The notes beneath the pieces are model-generated. The model did no database searches and was not told the origin of the DNA. It was given only the letters and a program-made list of their open reading frames with translations. Both the position numbers and the translations under genes were made by a program. A DNA stretch of 64,000 nt from UBA2991 sp965221735 (GTDB lineage: Bacteria; Chloroflexota; Dehalococcoidia; Tepidiformales; Tepidiformaceae), in NCBI GenBank assembly GCA_965221735.1, contig OZ244910.1:186001-250000 (forward strand), read 5' to 3'. Below are positions 23,976-34,300 of the stretch, piece by piece (positions within the stretch are counted from its first letter, which is position 1; each line of letters begins with the position of its first letter).

Positions 23976-25076
23976 ATGACAGCGCGAGTAGTAATCTCGG
24001 CCGATAGCCACACCGAGAGGTTCCTCGACCTCTCCGAGTACATCGATCCCGCCCACCGTCCCAAGATGGACGAGCTGAACAAGCGTGACGAGGAGCGTCT
24101 CCAGAAGATCCTCGCGAACATGCGCGCCCGCGGACAGGAGACTTCCTACTCCGGGCGGAAGAACACCATGGAGGAGTTCCGCATCACCGTCGATCTCGGC
24201 GACCGCATGGACGCCATCACCAGCGACGGCGTCTGCGCCGAGGTCGTGATCGAGCGCGGCGGTTCGCGCGACCCCGACGTCGAGTTCCTGCGCGCCTGCA
24301 ACATGGCCTACTACCGCTGGTTCAACGAGCACTTCGCCGATGAGGCCTACCGTTTCATTGGCGTCGCCGCCATCACGATCGGCGACATCGAGAAGGGCAT
24401 CGAAGAGCTGAAGGCCGCCCACGAGCTCGGCTTCCGCGCCCTCATCCTGCCCGGCTCCCACTACTGGTTCCCGGGCGCCCTTCCCTTCCACGATCGCGCC
24501 TACGACCCGCTCTGGGCCACCGTGCAGGATATGGGCATCCCCATCCTCTTCCACCCCGGGTTCGGTCGCGAAAACCCCATCCTCCCGGCCGATCCCGATG
24601 GCCAGGTCTTCAAGTACGGCCCGCTCACCACGCTCGAGCTGCGGGCCGCCCTCAAGCACTTCCTGCTGGGCGGCATCGCCGAGCGCTTCCCCACCCTCAA
24701 CTTCGGCTGGGTCGAGTCCGGCAGCCTCTGGGTGCCGCCTCTCCTCGACGAGTACGACGCCCTCGTGAAGCGCCGCCCCGGCGGCCAGAGCCAGGAGCTG
24801 CTCCCCAGCGAGCTCTTCGCTCGCCAGGGCTTCTGCGCCGGCCCCCTCACCAAATCCGAGGTCGACGCGAGGCACCGCCTCGGGATCGACAACCTCATGT
24901 TCGGGACCGACTACCCCCACCCCGAGGGCACCTATCCGCACACCCAGTCGATGATCGACGAGATGTTCGAGGGCGTCAGCGCCGAGGAGACCGACAAGAT
25001 CCTCGCAACCAACGCCGCCCGCGTGTTCAACCTCGACATCGGACGGCTGACAAGCTCGACCGTCGCGGTCGGCTAG
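23976..25076 (+). CDS. Amidohydrolase-2 family metal-dependent hydrolase
   Basis: A 366-residue TIM-barrel enzyme related to ACMSD-type decarboxylases and metal-dependent hydrolases. It starts VVISADSHTE (a DSH form of the usual DxH metal motif), has GIEELKAAHELGFRALILPG, IPILFHPGFG with the metal-binding His, LNFGWVESGSLW, and the late Asp in NLMFGTDYPHPEGTYP. Enzymes of this kind decarboxylate or hydrolyse ring-derived acids. It is a single-gene unit followed by a clear terminator hairpin. Confidence 0.88.
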   Translation: MTARVVISADSHTERFLDLSEYIDPAHRPKMDELNKRDEERLQKILANMRARGQETSYSGRKNTMEEFRITVDLGDRMDAITSDGVCAEVVIERGGSRDPDVEFLRACNMAYYRWFNEHFADEAYRFIGVAAITIGDIEKGIEELKAAHELGFRALILPGSHYWFPGALPFHDRAYDPLWATVQDMGIPILFHPGFGRENPILPADPDGQVFKYGPLTTLELRAALKHFLLGGIAERFPTLNFGWVESGSLWVPPLLDEYDALVKRRPGGQSQELLPSELFARQGFCAGPLTKSEVDARHRLGIDNLMFGTDYPHPEGTYPHTQSMIDEMFEGVSAEETDKILATNAARVFNLDIGRLTSSTVAVG

Positions 25077-25098
25077 CCCGGCGCAGGCACGACAAGCG

Positions 25099-25127
25099 AG
25101 CCCCGGCTGGTCAACCGGCCGGGGTTT
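25099..25127 (+). terminator. Rho-independent terminator after the amidohydrolase
   Basis: GCCCCGG...CCGGGGTTT: arms of up to 11 bp between 25101 and 25124, followed by TTT. It separates this gene from the convergent ABC permease operon. Confidence 0.75.
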
Positions 25128-25145
25128 CGTGTGCCCGGAGAGCGC

Positions 25146-26039
25146 TCAGGAGCGGGTGTAGGGGCTGATGGCGGCGTTGATCGCGTCCGCCAGCAGGTTC
25201 AGGCAGAGGAGCAGGAAGGCGAGGATGGCGCCCGGGAAGACGGGATACCACCACGCGCGCTGGAGGTAGGGCCTGCTGTCGTTCACGAGGCCGCCGAGGG
25301 AAGGCGTATCCGCCTCGATCCCGAGCCCGAAGTAGCCCAGGGCGGCCACGATCAGCACACCGCTCGCGATCGCCAGCGCCACCTGCACGAGGAGGGGCGG
25401 AAGGGCGTTGATCACGATGTGCCGGAAGATGATGCGGGGCGTGCTGGCCCCGAGAACCTGCGCCGCAAGCACGTAGTCCTTGTTCCGCTCGCCCAGCATC
25501 TGGGCGCGAGCGAGGCGGGTGAAGCCGGGAATGGCGAAGACCACGATCGCGATGCCGATGTTCTCGAGTCCCTCGCCGAGGATCGTGAGGATGGCGAAGG
25601 CGATCAGCAGGCCCGGGAAGGCCAGCAGGGCATCGACCAGGCGCATCACCACCGAATCGGCCCAGCCCCTCACGTAACCCACGGTGAATCCGGCGACCGT
25701 GCCGATGACGGCGCCGGCCAGGACCGACACGAAGCTCAGGGCGAGGGCCGTCTTGAGTCCGTGGAGATTGCGGGAAAAGAGATCGCGCCGCAGCTCGTCC
25801 GTGCCGAACGGGTGGTCCCAGGAGGGTGACAGCAGCCGCGCGGAGGCGTCCTGCGCGATCGGGTCGTGCCAGGCGATGACGGGGGCCGCGATGGCCGCGA
25901 TGGCGATGATGAGAAGGCCGCCCACGGCGATGGCGCCCTGCGGGTTGCGGAGCAGCCGCCGCATGGTGTCCGCCCACATCGACCGGGCCTGGTCCGAACG
26001 GAAGGTCGTCAGCTCTTCCCGGCGGGTGGCGGCGCTCAT
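25146..26039 (-). CDS. ABC transporter permease, DppC/OppC type
   Basis: A 297-residue inner-membrane permease of dipeptide/oligopeptide/nickel importers. One helix near residues 35-55 precedes the OppC-type HPFGTDELRRDLFSRNLHG segment and the permease core with about five more helices. The EAA loop includes ARAQMLGERNKDYVLAAQVLGAS. Its start overlaps the stop of the upstream permease by 4 nt. No ATPase gene is in this stretch, so the energising subunits must be supplied from elsewhere. Confidence 0.93.
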   Translation of the reverse strand: MSAATRREELTTFRSDQARSMWADTMRRLLRNPQGAIAVGGLLIIAIAAIAAPVIAWHDPIAQDASARLLSPSWDHPFGTDELRRDLFSRNLHGLKTALALSFVSVLAGAVIGTVAGFTVGYVRGWADSVVMRLVDALLAFPGLLIAFAILTILGEGLENIGIAIVVFAIPGFTRLARAQMLGERNKDYVLAAQVLGASTPRIIFRHIVINALPPLLVQVALAIASGVLIVAALGYFGLGIEADTPSLGGLVNDSRPYLQRAWWYPVFPGAILAFLLLCLNLLADAINAAISPYTRS

Positions 26040-26980
26040 CGGACCCTCACTCTCGGGTCGACGAACCCATAGATGATGTCGGCCAGCAGGTTCACGGTCA
26101 CGAAGATGACGACGAGCACCACCAGCATGGTCTGCACCACGAGGTAGTCGAGGCGCTGGATCGCTTCCACCACCACGCGACCGAGGCCGGGCCGCGTGAA
26201 GACCGCCTCGATGATGACCACCCCGGTCAGCACTTCACCGACCTGCAGCGCCATGATCGTGATCACGGGAATGAGCGAGTTGCGCAGCGCGTGGCGCGCG
26301 ATGACGGTGCTCTCTCCGAGCCCCTTCGCCCTCGCCGTGCGGACGAAGTCCTGGCCCACCACATCGGTGATCGTCGTGCGCGTATACCGTGCGAGCACCG
26401 CGCTGATGGGCATCGCCAGGGCGATGACGGGCAGGGCCAGGTGGTGCAGCGAGTCCACCGGGTCGTCGAGGATCGAAACACGCCCGTGCGAGGGGAACCA
26501 GCCAAGCTCGGCGGCGAAGATCCAGAGCAGGATGATGCCCGACACGAAGCTCGGAACGCCCACGGCCACCATGGTGTAGCCCGAGAGGAGCCAGTCCCAG
26601 CCGCTCCGCGGCTTCACCCCGCCGAGGATGCCGAGGGGGATCCCGACCAGGATGGCGAAGGCGTAGGCCGCGATCCCGAGCTCCAGCGTGGGCGGGACGT
26701 TGATGGAGAACAGGCGGTTGACGCTCAAGCCGCTTGTGAAGGAGTAGCCCAGATCTCCCGAGAGGAGATCGCCAAGCCACTTGATGTACTGCTCGGGCCA
26801 GCTGTCGTGCAGGCCGAGCTGCTCCCGGATGGCGTACAGGTCCTCTGCGGTCGCTTCCTCGCCCGCGATGACGAGCGCGGGATCGCCGGGTATGAGCCGC
26901 AGGACGAGGAAGGCCGCGACCGTGCCAAGGAACAGGATGGGAATCGTCTGCGCGACCCGGTTCACGATGAACGGAGCCAT
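26036..26980 (-). CDS. ABC transporter permease, DppB/OppB type
   Basis: A 314-residue permease partner of the preceding entry. The N terminus FIVNRVAQTIPILFLGTVAAF is the typical first helix, followed by RLIPGDPA, and later RYTRTTITDVVGQDFVRTARAKGLGE, the EAA loop. ATG with GAGGGGAT; an ORF extension to 27043 has no ribosome site. Divergent from the binding protein at 27220 with 239 bp between, so the three genes probably form one importer unit controlled from this region. Confidence 0.93.
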   Translation of the reverse strand: MAPFIVNRVAQTIPILFLGTVAAFLVLRLIPGDPALVIAGEEATAEDLYAIREQLGLHDSWPEQYIKWLGDLLSGDLGYSFTSGLSVNRLFSINVPPTLELGIAAYAFAILVGIPLGILGGVKPRSGWDWLLSGYTMVAVGVPSFVSGIILLWIFAAELGWFPSHGRVSILDDPVDSLHHLALPVIALAMPISAVLARYTRTTITDVVGQDFVRTARAKGLGESTVIARHALRNSLIPVITIMALQVGEVLTGVVIIEAVFTRPGLGRVVVEAIQRLDYLVVQTMLVVLVVIFVTVNLLADIIYGFVDPRVRVR

Positions 26981-27116
26981 ATCCCCTCGCCCTCTGGCTC
27001 GTGGTCCGGGCGCCGTGCTGGCGCTCGATCGAGCCGTGAGCATACACAGGCGGGCAACGCGTGGGGCGAGAGTTCAACGGCGCCGCCGGGCGCGCCCCAC
27101 GCTCATGCCGGGGCGG

Positions 27117-27122
27117 TATAGT
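27117..27122 (+). promoter_or_regulatory. -10 box of the binding-protein gene
   Basis: TATAGT in the permease/binding-protein intergenic region, predicting a leader of about 90 nt. Confidence 0.4.
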
Positions 27123-27219
27123 ACCGGCCACACGTCAGTAGCCGCCGGGCGGGGCTTCGGACAGAGCCCGCACATGCGCTGGCGGCGCGAATGAGACTGA
27201 CGCCACCACGGAGGTTCCC

Positions 27220-28950
27220 ATGACATCGACCTGGAAGAGGCCTATTTCGCGCCGGCAGATGCTCGCCGGATCAGGGGTTGCGCTTGGCGCCGGCGTCACC
27301 GCTGCCCTGGTCGGTTGCGGCGACGACGACGACGACGAGCCCCCCGCCGCGACCGCTGCTCCCGCAACGGAAGCGCCCGCCGAAGCCACCGAGGCCGCCG
27401 CCGAGGCGACCGAGGCTGCGGCGGAAGCAACCGAGGCCGCCGCCGAGGCCACCGAAGCCCCCGCGGAGGAGACACCTGCCCCCACCGAGGCGCCCGACAC
27501 AGGCCCGAAGCAGGGCGGCACGCTCCGCTACGCCGTGCAGGGAGACCTGCTCCTGAACCAGGGAGCCCCCTTCACCCGTGCGCAGGGCATCCCCCTTCTC
27601 GTCTTCGAGAGCCTCATCCGCTACGAGGACTCGCCCGCGCCGACGCTGGTGCTGCTCGACCATTACGAGGTGTCCGAGGATCTGACCCAGGTCACCGCAC
27701 GGCTCAAGGAGAACGCCGTCTTCCACGACGGCTCCCCCGTCACGCCCGACGACGTCTTCTTCGGCATCGATGCGATCGTCAACCCCGACCAGTACGGCTT
27801 CAGCTTCCGGGGCCAGCTGCTTGCCTTCGCCTCCCTCGTGACCGACATGAGCACGGTCGACGACCGCACGATGGTGTTCACCTTCGCGACGCCCCTCGCC
27901 AACATCAACGACTTCTTCGCCCAGTTCCCCGTCACCAAGAAGGACACCTACGCCCAGCTCCAGACGGGCGAGAACATCCAGGGCACGGGGCCCTACAGGA
28001 TGAAGTCCTGGACCCCCGGCGTCGGCTACGAGCTCGAACCGAGCGATAACTGGCACGACGACCGTGGCGGTCCCTACCTCGATGGCGTGAGGGTCATCCA
28101 GTTCGCCGACGCCGAAGCCGTCGGCCAGGCCTACGACGCCGACGACATCGATATCGCCACCGGCGTGAGCCCCGTCTTCGGCAAGGCGCATGAGGACGAT
28201 GTGAGGCTCGCGGCGAAGTGGGGCATCGTCTACGTCGGCCTCAACGTCACCAACCCGCTGTTCGAGGACAAGCGCGTTCGCCAGGCGCTCTTCTTCGCCA
28301 TCGACCGTGAGCGCATCGTGAACGAGCTTATGGAAGGGCTGGTGGAGCTGACCACCCAGCCGTGGGATCCGGGCAGCCCCGCCTTCGACCCCGACCTGGA
28401 GCAGCCGTTCTACGACCCGGATCGGGCGAGGGCGCTACTCGCGGAAGCGGGATTCAGCCAGACCGAGCCCATCACCTTCGACCACTACGCCAACCATCCC
28501 GTCGTGGGCGCCGGACTCGCCTCGCTCATCAAGGACAACTTTGCCGCCGTGGGCGTCGAGATCGAGCTGGTCGGGCACCAGATCCCCGACATGAACCAGA
28601 AGCTCTTCCAGCGTGACTTCGAGGCGGGCTGGTTCCTCATGACCGGCTTCTCGCCGTTCTCGCCGGTCACCGTCATCACCCAGCCGTTGCCCTTCCAGGA
28701 CAACAACCCCAGCCAGTACACCAGCGAGACGTTCCTGGACATCAGGGCGAGGCTCAAGACCCTTGATCCGTTCTCGGAAGAAGCCCTGGAGCAGTACCAG
28801 CGCTTCAACGAGCTCTTCCACGACGATCCCTGGCTGCTCCCCTGCGCGCCGTTCCGCAGCATCAACGTCGTCAAGCCTCGCGTGCAGGGCTACAACAGCT
28901 TCATCGAGCCGCTTACCTACCTCGGGTACGTCTGGCTCGACGACGCCTAG
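27220..28950 (+). CDS. ABC substrate-binding protein, family 5 (peptide/nickel type)
   Basis: A 576-residue extracellular solute-binding protein of family 5. The signal is twin-arginine-like (SRRQMLAGSGVALGAG) and ends in a lipobox-like VGC at about residue 32, so it is a probable Tat-exported lipoprotein. Then comes an acidic linker with a 7-residue repeat close to EATEAAA, about 50 residues, and the binding domain (GGTLRYAVQGD, PDDVFFGIDAI, GTGPYRMKSW, VRQALFFAIDRERIV). Partner of the divergent permeases. Ligand unknown. Confidence 0.93.
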   Translation: MTSTWKRPISRRQMLAGSGVALGAGVTAALVGCGDDDDDEPPAATAAPATEAPAEATEAAAEATEAAAEATEAAAEATEAPAEETPAPTEAPDTGPKQGGTLRYAVQGDLLLNQGAPFTRAQGIPLLVFESLIRYEDSPAPTLVLLDHYEVSEDLTQVTARLKENAVFHDGSPVTPDDVFFGIDAIVNPDQYGFSFRGQLLAFASLVTDMSTVDDRTMVFTFATPLANINDFFAQFPVTKKDTYAQLQTGENIQGTGPYRMKSWTPGVGYELEPSDNWHDDRGGPYLDGVRVIQFADAEAVGQAYDADDIDIATGVSPVFGKAHEDDVRLAAKWGIVYVGLNVTNPLFEDKRVRQALFFAIDRERIVNELMEGLVELTTQPWDPGSPAFDPDLEQPFYDPDRARALLAEAGFSQTEPITFDHYANHPVVGAGLASLIKDNFAAVGVEIELVGHQIPDMNQKLFQRDFEAGWFLMTGFSPFSPVTVITQPLPFQDNNPSQYTSETFLDIRARLKTLDPFSEEALEQYQRFNELFHDDPWLLPCAPFRSINVVKPRVQGYNSFIEPLTYLGYVWLDDA

Positions 28951-29075
28951 GAGGAGACTCCGGGCGCTCGCAATCCGTTCCGTCACGCCGCCGCCGGTCG
29001 CCGACCGGTCGGCGGCGCGGCGATCGACGAACCTGACCGGTCGGGTGCGCGATGCGTGCGCCCGCAGGAGGAACC

Positions 29076-31313
29076 ATGCCTGACGCCGCCGAGTCCGCCG
29101 GCTACTCCACCCTCGAAGCCACCGAATACACCGGAGCCTGGCCCGAACGCCCCGACCTGAGCGGCCTCCCCAACGTCGTCTACATCGTCCTCGACGATGT
29201 CGGGTTCGCCCAGGTCGGCTGCTACGGCTCCACCATCGACACGCCCAACATGGACCGCCTCGCGGCCAACGGGCTGCGCTACACCAACTACCACACGACC
29301 ACCCTCTGCTCCCCCTCCCGCGCCTGCCTCCTCACCGGCCGCAACCACCACACCGTCGGCATGCGCTCCGTCTCCAACTGGGCGCGCGCCTACCCGAACG
29401 GCCGCGGCGCCATCACCAACCGCGCCGCCACCATCCCCCAGCTGCTCAGGGACCGCGGTTTCTCCACGTTCGCCGTCGGCAAGTGGCACCTCGCCCCCAT
29501 GTCCGAGACCTCGGCCGCCGGCCCCTTCGACCACTGGCCCCTGCAGAAGGGCTTTGAGCGCTACTACGGCTTCCTCGACGCGCTCACCGACCAGTTCGCC
29601 CCCGAGCTCACCTACGACAACCACCGCATCCCCACCCCCGACACCCCCGGCTACCACGTCAGCGAAGACATGATCGACCACGCGATCGAGTTCATGCGCG
29701 ACCAGCGCGCCATCTACGAGGAGAAGCCCTTCTTCCTCTACGTCGCCTTCGGCGCCTGCCACGACCCCCACCAGGCCCCGCAGGAGTACCTCGACAAGTA
29801 CCGCGGCCGCTTCGACCAGGGGTACGACGTGGCCCGCGAGGAGTGGTTCGAGCGCCAGAAGGCGATGGGCATCGTCCCCCGGGACACGGTCCTGCCGCCG
29901 GGCAACCCCAACGTCCCGCCCTGGGACAGCCTCACCCCCGACCAGCAGCTTGTCGCGAACCGCCTGCAGGAAGCCTTCGCCGCCATGCTCGACCACACGG
30001 ACGTCCAGATCGGGCGCGTCGTCGACTACCTCGAGCAGACGGGCCAGCTCGACAACACCCTCATCGTGCTCACCTCCGACAACGGCGCCAGCGACGCCGG
30101 CGGCCCCCTCGGAACGGTCAACTGGCTGCGGGGCATGAACGGGCTCGACATCGAGTCCTACAACCTCGAGAACGTGGACGAGATCGGCGGTCCCCGCTCG
30201 CACACGAACTACCCCTCCGGCTGGGCGCAGGCCGGGAACGTCCCGCTGCGCTGGTACAAGCAGTACCTCCACGCCGGCGGCATCCGCGCCCCCCTCGTGT
30301 TCCACTGGCCGGACCGCATCCAGGAGGGAGGCCTCCGCCACCAGTTCCACCACGTCACGGACGTGACTCCCACCGTCCTCGACCTCCTCGGCATGGAGGC
30401 CCCCGCCGTCTTCGAGGGCATCTCCCAGCTTCCCGTCGCCGGCGAGAGCATGGCCTACACCTTCGAAGACGGCGATGCGCCCACCCGCAAGGTCACCCAG
30501 CACTTCGAGCTGAACGGCCATCGCTCCATCTGGCACCAGGGCTGGAAGGCCGTCACCCTCCACACGGTCGGCGACGACTTCCAGACCGAACCCTGGGAGC
30601 TCTACCACCTCGACGAGGACTACTCCGAGAGCTATGACCTCGCCCAGGAAGAACCGGAGCGGCTGCAGGACCTGATCGCCCGCTGGTGGGCGGAGGCGGG
30701 GAAGCACGGCGTCCTCCCCCTCGAGCAGGGCGGCGCCGCCTCGGCCGTCGGCAACGTCCAGCCCGGCGCTCCCCAGGACCGCACCACGTTCACCTACGCC
30801 CAGGGGATGGCGCACGTCCCCACCGTCGCCGCCGCCGACATCCGCAATCGCTCGCACCGCATCAAGGCCGATATCGTCCGCGAGGGCGCCGGCGAGGGTG
30901 TCATCCTCGCCCACGGCGGCTATGCCGGCGGCTACGCCCTCTACGTGCGCGACAACCGCCTCGTCTACGAGCACAACTGCGCCGACGACCACACCCGCAT
31001 CGTCAGCGGCGAGGAGCTCCCCGCCCGCGCCTCCGTCGAGTTCTCCTTCACGAAGACGGGCGAAAACCGCGGCGTCGGCGTCCTGACCGTGGACGGTCGC
31101 GAGACCGCCCGCGGCGACCTGCCCCGCATGCTGGGCGGCCTCTTCACGATCGAGGGCCTCGACGTCGGCCAGGACACGGCCACGCCGGTGAGCGACCAGT
31201 ACGAGGCGCCCTTCCCCTTCTCCGGCGCTATCGAGTCCCTCGTCATCGAAGTCGACAACGACCAGTCCCTCGACCCGGCCCGGCTGGCGGAGGCGGAGGA
31301 AGCGCAGCAGTAA
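29076..31313 (+). CDS. Arylsulfatase (formylglycine-dependent)
   Basis: A 745-residue type I sulfatase. The N-terminal metal motif is VVYIVLDDVGFAQVGCYG, and the active-site signature CSPSR begins at Cys78, which an FGE would convert to formylglycine. Further core parts: VGKWHLAP, YVAFGACHDPHQAP, DNTLIVLTSDNGAS. The last 170 residues or so, beyond the sulfatase fold, form a beta-rich domain (GVILAHGGYAGGYALYV, VGVLTVDGRETARGDLP) seen in some long bacterial arylsulfatases. No signal peptide is visible. AGGAGG precedes the ATG. The 125 bp before it hold no gene. Confidence 0.93.
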   Translation: MPDAAESAGYSTLEATEYTGAWPERPDLSGLPNVVYIVLDDVGFAQVGCYGSTIDTPNMDRLAANGLRYTNYHTTTLCSPSRACLLTGRNHHTVGMRSVSNWARAYPNGRGAITNRAATIPQLLRDRGFSTFAVGKWHLAPMSETSAAGPFDHWPLQKGFERYYGFLDALTDQFAPELTYDNHRIPTPDTPGYHVSEDMIDHAIEFMRDQRAIYEEKPFFLYVAFGACHDPHQAPQEYLDKYRGRFDQGYDVAREEWFERQKAMGIVPRDTVLPPGNPNVPPWDSLTPDQQLVANRLQEAFAAMLDHTDVQIGRVVDYLEQTGQLDNTLIVLTSDNGASDAGGPLGTVNWLRGMNGLDIESYNLENVDEIGGPRSHTNYPSGWAQAGNVPLRWYKQYLHAGGIRAPLVFHWPDRIQEGGLRHQFHHVTDVTPTVLDLLGMEAPAVFEGISQLPVAGESMAYTFEDGDAPTRKVTQHFELNGHRSIWHQGWKAVTLHTVGDDFQTEPWELYHLDEDYSESYDLAQEEPERLQDLIARWWAEAGKHGVLPLEQGGAASAVGNVQPGAPQDRTTFTYAQGMAHVPTVAAADIRNRSHRIKADIVREGAGEGVILAHGGYAGGYALYVRDNRLVYEHNCADDHTRIVSGEELPARASVEFSFTKTGENRGVGVLTVDGRETARGDLPRMLGGLFTIEGLDVGQDTATPVSDQYEAPFPFSGAIESLVIEVDNDQSLDPARLAEAEEAQQ

Positions 31314-31354
31314 GCAGATGGCGTCCCGGGGATAGTCGGGCGGGCGGCCTGCGC

Positions 31355-34300
31355 CTACTCCCCTGCGTGGACGACGAAGCGGCCGCTGTCGCTCCGGCCG
31401 AAGACCTCGGGCAGGTACGTCTCTTCCGCGAACGTGGGGGCCACGAAGAAGTCGCCGGGAGTCGTGGCGCGGGCGTAGTAGACGTACTCGTGCACGCCCT
31501 TCGGGATGTGGCTCGCGAGGAGCGTCACCCGGTCGTCGCGCAGGTCAACCTGGTCCCACGGGCTGAAGTACCACGCGTACCAGGGCGCGTAGTAGGACGA
31601 AGCCCCGCCGAGGACCGCTGCCGTCTGTTCGCGCTGGAGCTCCTCCCGCAGCCAGGGCGAGACAATCGCCAGCTTCGGGTCGACCGGCTCAAGGCCTGCC
31701 GGCAGGAAGTCCTCGATCCGGGCGAAGAGCCGGTCGGCCGGGGCCACCACCGTCACCGTCACCCGCACCACGTCGCCCACCGTGGCGCTCGTGATGGGCG
31801 TTTCCGGGTCCTCCAGCAGCGTGTAACGGTGCGAGACGGCGAAGCCCCGGTTGAGCGCCTCGATCTCCTTCGCGGGCGTCACGTAGCGCAGGTTGAGGCT
31901 GTAGTACAGGCGCCCTTCCGTATCCGCCTCGCGCTCGAACTGCACGCGACTCACCTCGCCCAACGGCAGCGCGTCCAGCTCGACCGCCACACCGTCGAGG
32001 TAGTCGCCCGCCGGCACGTCGAAGTGCCCGTCGAGCACGCGGCGCGTGTTGAGCAGCACCTGGTAGTCGTAGACGCCACGCGTCTCGCCCGTCAGCTCGG
32101 CGAAGGCGCCCAGCGAGGCCATGCCCTGCGCCCGCTCGACCGAGGACTTCCAGCGCTGCTCGGACCGGGCCAGCACGAGCCAGCGCGCCGTCTCCTCGAT
32201 CAGCGGGTGCTCCGGGTCGACCTCCGTCAGGGCGCGCAGCACGAGCGCCGTCGCCCGCACGCTGCTGTTGTGCATGCAGCCCGCGATGCGCTCGTCCTCC
32301 CAGTGGTTCCCGTTGGCGCTCGCGATGGTGTCGCCGGCCAGGTCGTTCAGCAGGGCCCGAACCGCCGCGTGGTCCGCGTCGTGGCCGCTCGCCAGCAGCC
32401 CGAGCAGTGCGTAGGCGCGGCCCCAGTTCGTCAGCTGCGTCCGATGCTCTTCCACCAGCGAGCGCAGCAGGCCCGCCTGCTCCCGCGCCAGCGGACTGAC
32501 CACCCCGCCCTCGTTCGCGGCGCTCGTGAGCGCGTACAGGAGGAAGGCGTGCTGGTTCACGTCCGCCGGACGCATCACGTCGGTCCGCCGCTGCACGTGC
32601 TCGGTGATGAGGCGCGTCGTCTGGTCGTAGCGGTAGTCCGAGTCCAGGACCACGTACCCGGCGTCCCTCGCTTCCCCGAGCGCGATCAGCACCCAGCCCG
32701 TCACCCACAGGTCGGTCCGGTAGCACGAGCGGCACCACGCCCACCCGCCGTCGTACATCTGCGCCTCGAGGAGCCTGTCGATGTCCTTGGCGAGCTGGCG
32801 CTCCTGCCCGTCGGTCAGGCCGTTCGCGCTGGCGCGCTTCACCGCGACGCTCGCGACGATGCGGCTGGCGATGCTGACGTTGGACTCCCAGCGGTAGATC
32901 GGCCAGAAGTACGGAAGCTCCTCGTCCAGCGCGCCTACGAGCGAGGCCTGCAGCGCCAGCTCCAGCGATCCGCTGCCCGTGATCACGTACTCCGGCAGGT
33001 AGACCGCCTCGATCCGCGCCGTGTCCTCCACGACCCCGCCCGTCGCCGTCGTCTCGGGCGTCACGTCCAGGTGTACGGGTAGGCTCAGCTCGACCGCGTC
33101 GCCGTAGCCGCCCGTGGCCGTCGCGGTGAAGCGCACGGTGGCCGTGCCTTCCTCGAGGGCGCGCGCGGGCCACGAGAAGATGGCCGATTCGCCCGGCTCG
33201 AGGAGCCTGGTCGCGACGCCTGCGCCATCGACGACGACGCCCTCGGCCGCAATCGTGACCGTGACCTCCCGCGCCTCGTCCGTGCCGTTCCGCACGAGCG
33301 TGCGCAGCGACACCTCGTCGCCGACGCGCAGGAAGCGCGGCAGCGCGGGCCGCACGAGCAGGGGCTGCGTGACCAGGAGCTCGCTCTCGCTTTCGCCGAC
33401 CTGGGTCTCCGCCGTCACGGCTCGCGCCTGGGCCCGCCAGGTGGTGGCGTTGTCGGGCAGTTTCAATTCGAAGCTGGCCCTGCCGTTCGCATCCGTGACG
33501 AGCTGCCCGATCCAGAGCGCCGTGTTCTGGAAGTTGGAGCGAACCTGGGGCGCCTGACCGCCCTCTTCCGTCGCCCGGAAGGCCATTGAGTCTTCGCCCG
33601 GCCCTGAATGCGCGGGCGCCGGGGCGGCGTCGTCCATTTCCATGGCGGCTTCCTCGGCAACGTCGCCATCCGCTTCGTTGTCCCCCGCGCCCTTCTCGCC
33701 CTCGACGACTTCGTCGAACGCCTCGTTCCCGCGATCAACCGAGACCGCGAGCGACGAAGCCGTCCGCACGCCCAGGGCGCGTTCGAACCAGAACGCTTCC
33801 GTGCCGTCCCGCGTCGACTCCGCCCGCAGCGACAGAACGGCCTGGTCGACGACCGCCACGGACACGTCCGCCGCTACCCCGTTCCCGTCGGAGTCGGTCA
33901 CGAGCACGTCGTAGCTCACCGTTTCGCCCGGCGTGGCGCGTTCGCGGTCCGGCTCGATGTTCACGTCGAGGCGGCGTGGAGCGGTCGAGATCGACAGCTC
34001 CACGTAGCCCACGTGGTAGCGCGGGTAGGGATCCTCCTCCGTGGGCGGCCGGTACAGCACGACGCCGACGTAGATGTTGGGGATGTGCCCGTCCTCGATG
34101 GGAATGCGCAGAACCTCGCTGTTCGTCTCGAAGCGGAGCACCTCCGTGCTGAGCACGCGCCCGCGCTCGACCGTGACGAGTCCCGTGGCCCCGGCGAAGG
34201 GCGCCGGCACGAGCACCTCCGCCACGTCGCCCACTTCGTAGCTCCCGCTGCCCGCGATCAGGTCGATGACGTCGTTCTCGCGAACCGGCCACGGCGCGAT

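Noticed and set aside
27370..27500. Direct repeats in the binding protein as a possible CRISPR or mobile element
   Set aside because: They encode an in-frame Ala/Glu/Thr linker with a 7-residue period; no spacers.
28983..33082. Long frames opposite the sulfatase and macroglobulin genes (669 and 798 codons)
   Set aside because: Shadows of well-supported genes with skewed composition only.
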